Shown one piece after another: positions 7,872 through 17,786 of a DNA stretch of 64,000 bases. The stretch's first letter is position 1. Each line of letters opens with the position of its first letter. This DNA comes from RYN-230 sp963717125 (GTDB lineage Bacteria; Actinomycetota; Actinomycetes; Streptosporangiales; Streptosporangiaceae): NCBI GenBank assembly GCA_963717125.1, contig CAVQVG010000006.1, forward strand, positions 372,001 to 436,000, written 5' to 3'. Both the position numbers and the translations under genes were made by a program. Below the pieces are notes generated by a model that ran no database searches, was not told the DNA's origin, and saw only the letters and a list, made by a program, of their open reading frames with translations.

Positions 7872-7907
7872 TGATCCCGGGGGGCCGGGAACGGCCCCCC
7901 GGGATCA
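7872..7907 (-). terminator. Perfect 15-bp hairpin after satP
   Basis: TGATCCCGGGGGGCC, a GGGAAC loop, and the exact reverse complement. It lies 12 bases past the satP stop. It is GC-rich without a strong U tract, as usual in actinobacteria. Symmetry means it can act in both directions, but no plus-strand gene ends here. Confidence 0.75.
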
Positions 7908-7918
7908 GGATGATCAGC

Positions 7919-8560
7919 TCAGACGCGGGGCGCGAGCAGCGGCCGGCCGACCGGCACGTGGAGCCGGCCGCCCATTCCGTTGGCCACCCCGGCCGCGGAT
8001 GTGTACCAGGCCACCAGCGCGGTGAGCACGCCCACGTAGCCGCCGGCCTTCACGATGTTCGCGTTGCCCGCGAAGTTTCCGGCGAACAGGACGATCTCGG
8101 TCGCCTCCAGGGTCAGGAAGACCATGAACACGGCCAGGTTCACCTGGGTGCTCCACAGCAGCATGTAGGTGTTGAAGATGGCGAAGGCCAGCAGGATCCA
8201 GCCGACGTCCTTGGCGAAAAGGCCGGCCGTGAGCGGGTGCGCCAGCAGCTTGGACCCGACGGTCTGGAAGTAGAAGAACAGGCCGATCCAGAAGCCGCCG
8301 TAGCTGGCGAACGCGGTCGCGCCGAACACATTCCGGTTGCGGAATTCCCACATGCCGGCCAGCAGCTGGCACAGGCCGCCATAGGCGAGTGCGTAGCCTA
8401 GCCAGGCCAGGCCGCTGGAGTGGGTCATCCAGCCGGCGTTGAACGCCGAGAGCAGGAATGTGGTCAGCGCGAAGGCGGCCAGCCCGAGTGGCGCTGGGTC
8501 GGCTATACCGGAGATCGGTGTGGCCACCGGTGTGGTCTGAAGGTCCTCGTTGACGCTCAA
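7919..8560 (-). CDS. Acetate uptake transporter (SatP/YaaH, GPR1/FUN34 family)
   Basis: A 213-aa inner-membrane protein with six transmembrane helices that probably imports acetate or succinate with protons. The family signature appears at the N-terminus as ADPAPLGLAAFALTTFLLS (usual form NPxPLGL), followed by FATASYGGFW-type helices (here ATAFASYGGFWIGLFFY). The start is a TTG at 8560. It is chosen because AGGAGG lies six bases upstream (8566-8571) and the reading frame farther upstream is not family-like. It is followed by a perfect hairpin terminator. Monocistronic. Confidence 0.88.
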   Translation of the reverse strand: MSVNEDLQTTPVATPISGIADPAPLGLAAFALTTFLLSAFNAGWMTHSSGLAWLGYALAYGGLCQLLAGMWEFRNRNVFGATAFASYGGFWIGLFFYFQTVGSKLLAHPLTAGLFAKDVGWILLAFAIFNTYMLLWSTQVNLAVFMVFLTLEATEIVLFAGNFAGNANIVKAGGYVGVLTALVAWYTSAAGVANGMGGRLHVPVGRPLLAPRV

Positions 8561-8748
8561 GTGCTTCCTCCTGATGAGGCGTGCGCTGCCCGGCCGTGGG
8601 ATCCACCGGGGGCCGGGTCGGCGTGTGGGCTTACTGAAGGCCCTCTTCACAGATGGCTCAGCAGAACCACATGGAAGATCTGCCCTGAGCGTAACGCTGG
8701 ATACTCGCGGGCGGGAGACCCAGGTTTTTCCTTACGCTGAGGCCGGCC

Positions 8749-10447
8749 TCAGCTACCGCTGGGCTCGCTGCGGGCCAGCACCTCGCTCAGCCCGGTGCGG
8801 GTGGCCAGCACATAGATCCGGTCCAGCGGGCTGATCCGGTAGCCCGGCTGGGGGGCCCAGTCCACCTGGTTGGCGGCGGCCGGGCGCACCGCGATGACCC
8901 GGACCGCGCCGGGACGGTGCACGCTGCGCACCGGCTGGCCGGCCAGCTCCGACCCGGCGCGCACCTCGACGTCGGCGATCAGCAGCACGTGCCAGGCCGA
9001 CCGGGATGGTGCGCAGCACCTGATGTTCCAGCATGGCCGCGGCGAACGCGGGCGCGGCCAGGTAGGGCACGCTGCGCGAGATCGTGTTGCCCACCGTCTT
9101 CTGCACCCGCTCGGCCAGGTCATCGTCGGACAGCCGGAGCACCAGGCGCAGGTCCGGGGCGAGCGCCCGGGCGTGCAGCGCCGTTTCCAGGTTCACGATG
9201 TCACTGTCGGTCACCGAGACCAGGGCCTGGCTGGTGCCGATGCCAGCGGCGCGGAGCGTTTCCTCCCGGTGCGTCTCGCCGATCACCACGCGCAGCCCGA
9301 GCCGCCGGGCCAGCCGGACGCCCGCCGCGTGCTCGTTCTTGTCCACGCAGACCACATCCACGCCCAGATCGTGCAGCTGGCCGAAGATCCGGGTGCCCAT
9401 GTTGCCCAGGCCGGCCACGATCACGTGGTCGCTGAGCGGGCGCTCGTGGCCGCGCAGCGAGCCGGTGAGCCGGGCGCCCACCACGGCCGCGGTCACCACC
9501 GGGAGGAACGCCATCCCGGTGAAGGTGAGCAGGAACTGGGCCACCTTCTCCGGGGCGGCCAGCCGCGCGTTGGTCACCGCGGCCCCCGCCGCGTCCAGGG
9601 CGGTCAGGTACAGCGCGTTGGCCACCGAGTACCCGGCGGCCGTGGCCAGCAGGATGAAGCCGCACAGCAGCAGGGTGAACAGGCCGGCGAAGACGAGGCC
9701 GAGCTTGCTCCGCAGCAGCAGGTGAATCATGTCGGCGGCCAGCCGGAGCGGCCGGCGGCGCTGCCGGGTCAGCGGGTTGCGCGGCGTGCCGTCCGCCACC
9801 GCCAGGACGAGATCGGCGGCGTTCGGGGTCGGCGGCAGCAGCGCGGGGGCGGCCAGCCCGGCCGGGCTGGCCAGGCCGCACAGCACGTGCCTGGCGTCGG
9901 CCTGCCCGCTGCGGGCCACGTACAGCGTGCGGCCGGCCAGCCGGACGTGGCTGGGTGCGGGCTCGCCTAATGCGGCGGCCACGAACGACGGCGCCGCCAT
10001 CGCGGAGCTGGACAGCACCGCGCAGTCCGGGAAGAACGCGCGCATCCGCTCGCCCAGCCCGGTGTTGAAGATGCGCATCACCATGCGCAGGTCCGGGTTG
10101 AGGTCCTGGGCTCGCAGCCCGGCGTGGAAGTTGGCCAGGTCATCGCGGCCCATCAGGGCCATCGCCCGGGCCGAGTGCACCTGGGCCGCGGCGAACGCGG
10201 CGCTGTCCAGGTCCGGCCGCTCGAGAACCTGGACGCCAGGCAGCTGGGCGATGCGCGGGCCGTGGCCGCGGCTGACCGAACCGAGCAGCACGGTGACCCG
10301 CTCGCCATAGTTGGTGGCCAGTTCCTCGACCACGCGGTAGGCCAGCGCGTCGTCCCCGCACACGATCAGATGGTCCGTGTCCTCGGTGGCCGGGCGGGGA
10401 ACGGGGGGCACGGCGCGATCTAACCATAACCGGGTAAGCCCGGCCAA
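8749..10447 (-). CDS. RCK-TM2-RCK potassium-channel-like protein (TrkA-N domains), frameshifted
   Basis: About 565 aa after correction. The first TrkA-N/RCK domain is at residues 25-145 (DHLIVCGDDALAYRVVEEL). Two transmembrane helices flank a pore-like loop at about 250-330 (LGLVFAGLFTLLLCGFILL, then FLLTFTGMAFLPVVTAAVV). A second RCK domain (HVIVAGLGNMGTRIFGQL) and a TrkA-C domain follow. The canonical TVGYG filter is not seen, so ion selectivity is unclear. CASTOR/POLLUX-like NAD-binding channels are the nearest layout. One inserted base at about 8994 breaks the frame: removing it restores IPVGRHVLLIADVEV and the TrkA-C domain to 8749. The start is TTG 10447, or GTG 10411. Confidence 0.75.
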
Positions 10448-10540
10448 CGTGGGTTGCGGGTGACCGGGCCGGCGACCTGGGCCGCGGACCGGGGTATTCT
10501 CCGGATTAAAGGGGCGAAGTAGTCCCGGGGAGGTCGGGCC

Positions 10541-10947
10541 ATGACCAACGACGGCGGTATCCGCGCTTCGGATTCCGATCGCGAGAACGTCGTCGAGATC
10601 CTGCGCGACGCCTACAGCACCGGCCGGCTGACGATGGCCGAGTTCGACGAGCGGACGACCTCGGCCTTTGCCGCCAAGACCTGGGGCGAGCTGCGTAAGC
10701 TGACCGCCGACCTGCCGCAGCAGGCCAAGCTGGAGCTGAGCCAGCCCGAGCCGGACCGCAGCGCGGTGCCCGCACCGCGCCCGCTGCCGGCGGCCGGTCC
10801 CGGCGCCGGCTCACCCCGATGCTGCCGATCCTGATGATCTGGCTCACCGTCGCGCTGACCACCCGGGACCCGTCCGCGTTCGTCCCGGTGCTCATCGTGC
10901 TGCTGGTCCTGGTCCGGCTGACCAGCGGCGGCGGCCGGCGGCGTTAG
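10541..10947 (+). CDS. DUF1707 (SHOCT-like) membrane protein, frameshifted
   Basis: The N-terminal 60 residues are a textbook DUF1707 domain: IRASDSDRENVVEILRDAY, then GRLTMAEFDERTTSAFAAKT and WGELRKLTADLP. After a Pro-rich linker the frame breaks at about 10805-10812. One missing C there restores LTPMLPILMIWLTVALTT and a second hydrophobic stretch before SGGGRRR, giving about 135 aa with a C-terminal membrane anchor. The ribosome site GGGGAGG precedes ATG 10541. The function of these small actinobacterial proteins is unknown. It is convergent with pgl. Confidence 0.8.
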
Positions 10948-10984
10948 GGCTCGTGGCGTTAGGGCTCATGGCGTTAGGGATCAG
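10940..10984. repeat. Three tandem 15-base units at a convergent gene end
   Basis: GGCGTTAGGGCTCRT occurs twice exactly apart from one base, and a third copy ends GGATCAG (10940-10954, 10955-10969, 10970-10984). Each carries an in-frame TAG for the upstream gene. It lies between the DUF1707 stop and the pgl stop and probably arose by slippage. Confidence 0.7.
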
Positions 10985-11760
10985 GGTGCGGCGGGCAGGC
11001 TGAGCCCCGGCGGCAGCTGGCTCGCCGCGGCGCTGTCCAGCAGATACAGCGTGCGCTGCTGGCCGCGGGCCCCGGCCGCGGGGACCTGGACCGGCCCGGC
11101 GCCGGACAGCGCCAGCTGGACCGCGCCCGCCTTCTCCGGCCCGGCGGCCAGGATCCACACCTCGCGGGCCTGCCGGATGGACGGCAGGGTCAGCGTCAGC
11201 CGGGTCGGCGGCGGCTTCGGCGCGCCGCGCACCGCGACCACCGGCCGCTCGTCGTACAGCGCGGGCATGCCCGGGAACAGGGACGCGACGTGCCCCTCCG
11301 GCCCGATGCCCAGCAGCAGCACGTCGAACGCGGGCACCGGCGCGTGATCCGCGGGCCGGGCCGCCTTGCGCAGCTCGGCCGCGTACCGCTCCGCGGCCGC
11401 CTCCGGGTTGGGCCCGTCCGGCCCGTCGCTGGCGGGCATCCGGTGCACCCGGGCCGGGTCGGTGTCCACGTGCCGGAGCAGCACCTCGTCGGCCTGGACC
11501 TCGTTGCGCTCCGGGTGACCGGCCGGCAGGAAACGCTCGTCACCCCACCAGATGTCCAGCCGCCGCCAGTCCACCGCGCCGCGGGCCGGCCCCGCGGCCA
11601 GCTCGGCCGCCGTCGCGGTGCCGATCCCGCCGCCGGTCAGCACCAGATCCGCGGTCCCGCCGCTGGCCTGGGCTTCGATCAGTTTGCTGGCCAGCCGGCC
11701 GGCCGCCGCCTTGGCCAGCTGGTCCGCGTCGTGGTACACCAGCACCTCTGCTGTGCTCAC
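10981..11760 (-). CDS. pgl: 6-phosphogluconolactonase
   Basis: Hydrolyses 6-phosphogluconolactone to 6-phosphogluconate, the second step of the oxidative pentose-phosphate pathway. 259 aa from GTG 11760. Family motifs are LVLTGGGIGTATAAEL, IWWGDERFLPAGHPERN (the phosphate-binding and catalytic region) and DVLLLGIGPEGHVASLFPG, which contains the catalytic His. The GTG overlaps the opcA stop (GTGA), so it is coupled to it. Last gene of tkt-tal-zwf-opcA-pgl. Confidence 0.95.
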   Translation of the reverse strand: MSTAEVLVYHDADQLAKAAAGRLASKLIEAQASGGTADLVLTGGGIGTATAAELAAGPARGAVDWRRLDIWWGDERFLPAGHPERNEVQADEVLLRHVDTDPARVHRMPASDGPDGPNPEAAAERYAAELRKAARPADHAPVPAFDVLLLGIGPEGHVASLFPGMPALYDERPVVAVRGAPKPPPTRLTLTLPSIRQAREVWILAAGPEKAGAVQLALSGAGPVQVPAAGARGQQRTLYLLDSAAASQLPPGLSLPAAP

Positions 11761-12701
11761 CGGGTGCTGCCGCTGCCGTCCAGGCTCTGGCTGGCCGCGG
11801 CGGGGGCCAGGCTCAGGAACGGCGCGATGGTCTCCCCGTAGACGTCGTCCGGGTCGAGCCGGCGCAGTTCCTCGGCGAGCAGTTCCGCGGTGTCCCGGCG
11901 GTGCAGGGCCACCCTGCGCTCCGGCTCCCCGGGGCGCCGCAGCATGGCCACCCGGCCGTCCGGGCGGGTCACCGACACCTCGCCGTCGCTGGTGTCGAAC
12001 GTCACCGCGGTGATCCCGGGGCCCCCGGACACCGCGGTGACGAACGGGATGCCGAGCCGGACGGACAGCCAGGACGCGATCAGGTCGGCGCTCGGGTTGC
12101 CCGCCTCGGCTTCCACCCGGCCGCCGCTGATCGTGCCGTGCGGCTGGTCCATGATGGCGGCCAGCAGGGTCCGCCACGGGGTGGCCCGGGTCCAGCTCAG
12201 GTCGGTGTCCCCGGGCCGGTAGTGCGCGGCCAGGCTGGCGAGGCAGGCGTGCGGCTCGCTGGCCGCGGCCGCGTCGGTGATCCGGCGCTGGGCCAGCGCG
12301 CCGAGCGGGCTGCCGGACGGGACCTCCGGCGGGATCCCCGGCCACCAGGTCACCACCGGCGTGTCCGGCATCAGCAGCGGGGTCACCACCGAGTCGGCGT
12401 GCTCGCCGAGCGCCCCGTACATGCGCAGCAGCACCACCTCGCCCGGGCCGCCCTCGCCGACCCGGATCTCGGCGTCCAGCCGCGAGGCCTGCGGCCGGCG
12501 GGTGATCACCGCGAGCACCCGCATCGGGTGCTCACGGGCCGCCTCGCTGGCCGCCCGGACCGCGTCGTACTGGGCGGCCTCGTCGGTCACGATGACCAGG
12601 GTCAGCACCATGCCGCTGGCCGGGCCGCCGAGCCGCTGCCGGGCCTGCCGGATGGCCTCGTGGATCCGGCCGGTGGTCGTCTCGGCCAGGTCGATCATCA
12701 T
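11757..12701 (-). CDS. opcA: Glucose-6-phosphate dehydrogenase assembly protein OpcA
   Basis: A 314-aa protein (ATG 12701, or 12698). OpcA binds and supports the activity of Zwf and is known as a redox-linked allosteric partner in cyanobacteria; in actinobacteria it is always beside zwf. Visible family features are MVLTLVIVTDEAAQYDAVRAA, the DTPVVTWWPG segment and LSWTRATPWRTLLA. The conserved cysteines that make cyanobacterial OpcA redox sensitive are not apparent: the only Cys I see is in EPHACLASL. That suggests constitutive support of Zwf. It overlaps pgl by four bases and starts 31 bases after the zwf stop. Confidence 0.94.
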   Translation of the reverse strand: MMIDLAETTTGRIHEAIRQARQRLGGPASGMVLTLVIVTDEAAQYDAVRAASEAAREHPMRVLAVITRRPQASRLDAEIRVGEGGPGEVVLLRMYGALGEHADSVVTPLLMPDTPVVTWWPGIPPEVPSGSPLGALAQRRITDAAAASEPHACLASLAAHYRPGDTDLSWTRATPWRTLLAAIMDQPHGTISGGRVEAEAGNPSADLIASWLSVRLGIPFVTAVSGGPGITAVTFDTSDGEVSVTRPDGRVAMLRRPGEPERRVALHRRDTAELLAEELRRLDPDDVYGETIAPFLSLAPAAASQSLDGSGSTR

Positions 12702-12732
12702 GACGAGCTGTCCTTTCCCGCCGCTACGAGTC

Positions 12733-14364
12733 TCACAGGCGCCGCCAGGCCCGGCCGTCCCGGGCCATCAGCTCGTCCGCGGACGGCGGGCCGGCCGACC
12801 CGGCCGGGTAGGGCTCCGGGCGGCCGTGCTCGGCCCAGAACTCCTCGATCGGATCGAGCACCTTCCAGGACAGCTCGACCTCACGGTGCCGCGGGAACAG
12901 CGGGGGATCGCCGATCAGCACGTCCAGCAGCAGCCGCTCGTACGCCTCCGGGCTGCTCTCGGTGAACGACTCGCCGTAGGCGAAGTCCATGTTCACGTCG
13001 CGCACTTCCATCGCCGTGTCCGGCACCTTGGAGCCGAACCGCACCGTCACGCCCTCGTCCGGCTGGACCCGGATGACCAGGGCGTTCTGCCCGAGCTCCT
13101 TGGTGTCGGTGGCGGAGAACGGCAGGTGCGGGGCGCGCTGGAACATCATCGCGATCTCCGACATGCGGCGCGGCAGCCGCTTGCCGGTGCGCAGGTAGAA
13201 CGGGACCCCGGCCCAGCGCCGGGTCTCCACCTGCAGCTTGACCGCCGCGTAGGTCTCGGTGCGCGAGTCGGGCGCGATGCCGTCTTCCTCCAGGAAGCCG
13301 CGTACCGGGATGCCGCCCTGCCAGCCCGCGGCGTACTGCCCGCGCGCGGTGCTGACCGCCAGGTCGTCCGGCAGCCGGATCGCGGACAGCACCTTCTCCT
13401 TCTCCGCGCGCAGCGAGTCCGCGTCGAAGGAGACCGGCTCCTCCATCGTGGTGAGCGCCAGCAACTGCATCAGGTGGTTCTGGATCACGTCCCGGGCCGC
13501 GCCGATGCCGTCGTAGTAGCCGGCCCGGCCGCCGATGCCGATGTCCTCGGCCATGGTGATCTGCACGTGGTCCACGTAGCCGCGGTTCCAGATCGGCTCG
13601 TACATGGTGTTGGCGAAGCGCAGGGCCAGGATGTTCTGGACCGTCTCCTTGCCCAGGTAGTGGTCGATGCGGAACACCGAGTGCGGCGGGAACACCTCGC
13701 TCAGCGTCTCGTTCAGCGCCCGGGCGCTGGCCAGGTCGTGGCCGAACGGCTTCTCGATCACCACCCGGCGCCAGGGCACCGAGTGGCCGGGGGCCGGCGG
13801 CGGCGGGTCGGCCAGCCCGGACCGCTTGAGCTGCTTGACCACCAGCGGGAAGAACTTGGGGGGCACGGACAGGTAGAACGCGTAGTTGCCGCCGGTGCCG
13901 CGCTCCCGGTCCAGCTCGGCGACGGTCTCGGCCAGCCTGTCGAACGCCGCGTCGTCGTTGAACTCGCCGGGCACGAAGCGGACGCCTTCGGACAGCTGCT
14001 CCCACACCGTGTCGCGGAACGGGGTGCGCGCGTGCTCCTTGACCGCGTCGTGGGTCACCTGGGCGAAGTCCTCGTCCTCCCAGTCCCGCCGGGCGAAGCC
14101 GACCAGCGAGAAGCCGGGTGGCAGCAGGCCCCGGTTGGCCAGGTCGTAGATGGCCGGCATGAGCTTCTTGCGGGCCAGGTCACCGGTCACCCCGAAGATG
14201 ACCAGGACGCACGGGCCCGCCACCCGCGGGATGCGCCGGTCCCGCGGGTCGCGCAGCGGGTTGGCCACCGGCCCGGTGATCACCGGGACCAGCGAGCTCG
14301 GCTGCACATCGGCTTCCCCCCCGGCTGCAGCGGGCGGGGCGGCCTCGGTATCAGCACTGGTCAT
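12733..14364 (-). CDS. zwf: Glucose-6-phosphate 1-dehydrogenase
   Basis: Oxidises glucose-6-phosphate to the lactone with NADP+ (or NAD+), a main NADPH source. 543 aa, longer than usual because of a 45-residue Ala/Pro-rich N-terminal extension. Motifs in order: the Rossmann fingerprint VIFGVTGDLARKKLMPAIY, VVIEKPFGHDL, and the active-site signature RIDHYLGKETVQN with the catalytic His. The ATG at 14364 overlaps the tal stop (ATGA), which fixes the start. Translationally coupled to tal upstream and followed by opcA and pgl. Confidence 0.97.
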   Translation of the reverse strand: MTSADTEAAPPAAAGGEADVQPSSLVPVITGPVANPLRDPRDRRIPRVAGPCVLVIFGVTGDLARKKLMPAIYDLANRGLLPPGFSLVGFARRDWEDEDFAQVTHDAVKEHARTPFRDTVWEQLSEGVRFVPGEFNDDAAFDRLAETVAELDRERGTGGNYAFYLSVPPKFFPLVVKQLKRSGLADPPPPAPGHSVPWRRVVIEKPFGHDLASARALNETLSEVFPPHSVFRIDHYLGKETVQNILALRFANTMYEPIWNRGYVDHVQITMAEDIGIGGRAGYYDGIGAARDVIQNHLMQLLALTTMEEPVSFDADSLRAEKEKVLSAIRLPDDLAVSTARGQYAAGWQGGIPVRGFLEEDGIAPDSRTETYAAVKLQVETRRWAGVPFYLRTGKRLPRRMSEIAMMFQRAPHLPFSATDTKELGQNALVIRVQPDEGVTVRFGSKVPDTAMEVRDVNMDFAYGESFTESSPEAYERLLLDVLIGDPPLFPRHREVELSWKVLDPIEEFWAEHGRPEPYPAGSAGPPSADELMARDGRAWRRL

Positions 14365-15491
14365 GGCTTCTCCACTGCCCCCATGTTGGCCTCGATGGTG
14401 CCCAGGAACTCGTTCCAGGACACGGCGAACTTGTCCACGCCCTCGTCTTCCAGCACCTTGACCACGTCGTCGTAGCTGATGCCCAGCGCGGCCAGGTCGG
14501 CGAACACCTGCCGGGACTGGTCGTACGTGCCGCGCACGGTGTCCCCGCGCAGCTTGGCGTGGTCGGCGGTGGCGCGCAGCGTCGCCTCGGGCATGGTGTT
14601 CACCGTGTCCGGCGCGACCAGCTCGACCACGTACATGGTGTCCTCGAAGGCTGGGTCCTTGGTGCTGGTGGAGGCCCACAGCGGGCGCTGCACCTTGGCC
14701 CCCGCGGCGAGCAGCGCCTGCCAGCGCGGGGTGGCGATCCGCTCCTCGTACAGCTCGTAGGCTAGCCGGGCGTTGGCGATCGCGGCCTGGCCGCGCAGCG
14801 CGGCCGCCTCGGGCGTGCCGATCTTGTCCAGCCTGCGGTCCACCTCGGTGTCCACCCGGCTGACGAAGAAGGACGCCACCGAGGCGAGCCGGGTGATGTC
14901 GTGGCCGGCCTGCACCGCCCGCTCCAGCCCGGTCATGAAACTGTCGATGACCTGCCCGTACCGCTCCAGGGAGAAGATCAGCGTGACGTTGACGCTGATC
15001 CCCTCGGCCAGGCACGCGGTGATCGCGGGCAGGCCCGCCACGGTGGCCGGGATCTTGATGAACAGATTGGGCCGGTCCACCGTCCACCACAGCGCCCGCG
15101 CCTCGGCGATCGTCTTGGCCGTGTCCCGGGCCAGCCGCGGGTCCACCTCCAGGGAGACCCGGCCGTCCACCCCGTCGCTCTCGTCGTAGACCGGGCGGAA
15201 CACGTCGCAGCCCCAGCGGATGTCGTAGCTGGCGATCAGCCGGGCCGCCTCGTCGACGCTCACCCCGCGCACGGCCAGGTCGGCGAGCTGCTGGTCGTAG
15301 GCGTTACCCTGGCTGACCGCGTGCGCGAAGATCGTGGGGTTCGAGGTCACCCCGCGGACCTCCCAGTTGGTCACCAGGTCGGCGAGGTTGCCGGTGCGCA
15401 GCCGGTCCCGGCTGATGTCGTCCAGCCAGATGGACACGCCCTCCGCGGTCAGCTGGCTCAGGATGGCTTTGTTGTGTTGCTGGGCGGTCAT
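14361..15491 (-). CDS. tal: Transaldolase
   Basis: Transfers a dihydroxyacetone unit between sedoheptulose-7-phosphate and glyceraldehyde-3-phosphate. 376 aa, the length of the actinobacterial class. Motifs are VRGVTSNPTIFAHAV near the N-terminus and NLFIKIPAT with the Schiff-base lysine; SVNVTLIFSLERY and RPLWASTSTKDP follow. It begins 25 bases after the tkt stop and overlaps zwf by four bases, so tal and zwf are co-translated. The order tkt-tal-zwf-opcA-pgl is the standard actinobacterial arrangement. Confidence 0.97.
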   Translation of the reverse strand: MTAQQHNKAILSQLTAEGVSIWLDDISRDRLRTGNLADLVTNWEVRGVTSNPTIFAHAVSQGNAYDQQLADLAVRGVSVDEAARLIASYDIRWGCDVFRPVYDESDGVDGRVSLEVDPRLARDTAKTIAEARALWWTVDRPNLFIKIPATVAGLPAITACLAEGISVNVTLIFSLERYGQVIDSFMTGLERAVQAGHDITRLASVASFFVSRVDTEVDRRLDKIGTPEAAALRGQAAIANARLAYELYEERIATPRWQALLAAGAKVQRPLWASTSTKDPAFEDTMYVVELVAPDTVNTMPEATLRATADHAKLRGDTVRGTYDQSRQVFADLAALGISYDDVVKVLEDEGVDKFAVSWNEFLGTIEANMGAVEKP

Positions 15492-15516
15492 GACGTCGCT
15501 CCTTGCCCTCGCGTGC

Positions 15517-17624
15517 TTAGGCCAGCCGGGCCAGGCTGGCCCGGGCGGCCGCGGCCACCTGCTCCGCGGTGAACCCGAACTCCTCGTACAGCTTCTGATA
15601 GGAGGCTGATGCCCCGAAATGCTCCAGGCTCACGCATTCCCCGGCATCGCCGGTGAAGACCCGCCACGGCTGGGCCACGCCCGCCTCGACGCTGACCCGG
15701 GCCCGGACCCGCGGCGGCAGCACCTCCTCCTGATAGGAAGCATCCTGGCTGGTGAACCATTCCACGCACGGCATGGAAACAACGCGTGTCGAAATACCCT
15801 CGCCCTGCAGGATGTCCCGGGCGGCCAGCGCGATCTGCACCTCGCTGCCGGTGCCGATGATGATCACCGCCGGGTCGCCGCCGGCCCCCTCGGCCAGCAC
15901 GTACCCGCCGCGGGCGGTGCCCTCGGCGCTGGTGATCCCCGTCGCGTTGCCGTCGGACCGGTCAAGAACCGGCACGTTCTGCCTGCTCAGGCAGAACCCG
16001 GCGGGCCGGTCGGTGTGTTCGAGGATGGTCCGCCAGGCCACGCTGGTCTCGTTGGCGTCGCCGGGCCGGACCACGTCCAGGCCGGGTATGGCGCGCAGCG
16101 CGGCCAGGTGCTCCACCGGCTGGTGGGTGGGGCCGTCCTCGCCGAGCCCGATCGAGTCGTGCGTCCACACGTAGGTGACCGGCAGGCCCATCAGCGCGGC
16201 CAGCCGCACCGACCCCCGCATGTAGTCGCTGAACACCAGGAACGTGCCGCCGTACGGCCGGGTCAGCCCGTCCAGCGCGATGCCGTTCATGATGCCGCCC
16301 ATGGCGTGCTCGCGGATCCCGAAGTGCAGCGTGCGGCCGTACCAGGTGCCCGGGAACATCGTCGTCTGGTGGTCCGGCGGGAGGAACGACGGCTCGCCCT
16401 TCATCGTGGTGTTGTTACTGCCGGCCAGGTCGGCCGAGCCGCCCCACAGCTCCGGCAGTAGCCCGGCCAGGGCGTTAAGCACCTGTCCTGATGCGCTGCG
16501 GGTGGCCATGCCCTTGGCGCCGGGCGGGAAGGTGGGCAGCGCGCTGGCCCAGCCGTCCGGCAGCCGCCGCGCGGCCAGCCGGTCCAGCAGCGCGGCGCGG
16601 TCCGGATTGGCCGCGGCCCACCCGGCGAAGGCCGCGTCCCACTCGGCGTGCAGCTTCTTGCCCCGGTCGGCCACGTCGCGGGCGTGCGCCACCGCCTCTT
16701 CCTCGGCCGGGAAGGTCACCTCCGGGTCGAACCCGAGGACCCGCTTGGTCTTGGCCACCTCGTCCTCGCCGAGCGCGGCGCCGTGCGCCGCGCCGGTGTT
16801 CTGCGCGTCCGGCGCCGGCCAGGCGATGATGGTGCGCAGCACGATCAGCGACGGCTGCGTGGTCTCCGCCCGCGCGTTCAGGTAGGCCGTATGCAGCGCC
16901 TGCGGGTCCTCGTGGTAGCCGTCCGGGCGCAGCCAGTCCACCCGCTGCACGTGCCAGCCGTACGCCTCGTACCGGGCCGCGACGTCCTCCGACTTGGCGA
17001 TCCTGGTGTCGTCCTCGATCGAGATGTGGTTGTCGTCGTAGAGCACGATGAGGTGGCCGAGTTCCTGGACCGCGGCCAGCGCGGACGCCTCGTGGCTGAT
17101 CCCCTCCTCGATGTCGCCGTCCGAGCAGAACGCGTACACGTGGTGGTCGAACGGGCTGGTCCCGGGGGGCGCGTCCGGGTCGAGCAGGCCGCGCTCGCGG
17201 CGCGCCGCCATGGCCATGCCGACCGCGTTGGCCAGGCCCTGGCCGAGCGGCCCGGTGGTGGTCTCCACCCCCGGGGTGAGGCCGTGCTCGGGGTGGCCAG
17301 GGGTGATGCTGTCCCACACCCGGTAGCCCTTGAGGTCGTCCAGGGTCAGCCCGTACCCGGACAGGTAGAGCTGGATGTACAGGGTCAGGCTGGAATGCCC
17401 GCAGGACAGCACGAACCGGTCCCGGCCGCGCCAGTCCGGGTCGGCCGGGTCATGCCGGAGGACGCGCTGGTAGAGGAGGTAGGCGGCCGGCGCCAGGCTC
17501 ATCGCCGTGCCCGGATGGCCGAGCCGGCCTTTTGCACCGCGTCCATGGCCAGAACCCGGATCAGATCGACGGCCCGCTGGTCGGCCGCCGTCCAGTCCAA
17601 GGTGCTTGTCGTTGGGCTGCTCAC
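15517..17624 (-). CDS. tkt: Transketolase, frameshifted near its N-terminus
   Basis: Thiamine-diphosphate enzyme moving two-carbon units between sugar phosphates. The long frame from MSLAPAAYLLYQRVL contains CGHSSLTLYIQLYLSGYGL, the ThDP/Mg motif (AFCSDGDIEEGISHE with DDNHISIEDDT), the second-domain pyrimidine site and THDSIGLGEDGPTHQPVEH. The natural N-terminus lies in another frame from GTG 17624: SSPTTSTLDWTAADQRAVDLIRVLAMDAVQKAG. It joins across one missing G at about 17519-17523 to GHPGTAMSLAP. Corrected length is about 702 aa, normal for the family. The enzyme is close to essential and the rest is perfect, so a sequence error is far more likely than a dead gene. Confidence 0.93.
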
Positions 17625-17786
17625 GGTGGGATCAGGGCTCCTCTCTGGCCCGCGTCGCCCGGCTGGCAAGGCGCGGGAACTGGATCACGTGCATGACCCT
17701 ATCCTCAGTTTTCGCCTACCCCCCGGGCCACCCCCGAAGCGGGGCAACCAGGGGTGGATTACGGTCCCGCCGGTACGCTCCCAGGC

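Noticed and set aside
7872..7907. Considered as a mobile palindrome related to the GC-rich blocks
   Set aside because: Perfect 15-bp stem directly after a stop codon and without the GAAC/CCCCGATCGC core: an ordinary terminator is simpler.
12277..14475. Long plus-strand open frame (732 codons) opposite opcA, zwf and tal
   Set aside because: It is the antisense shadow of minus-strand genes with perfect family motifs; its composition (His, Gly, Arg, Val runs) is typical of GC-skewed shadow frames.
17502..17624. Transketolase beginning at MSLAPAAYLL with no further N-terminus
   Set aside because: The upstream sequence encodes the standard N-terminus in another frame, so the short start is an artefact of the indel.
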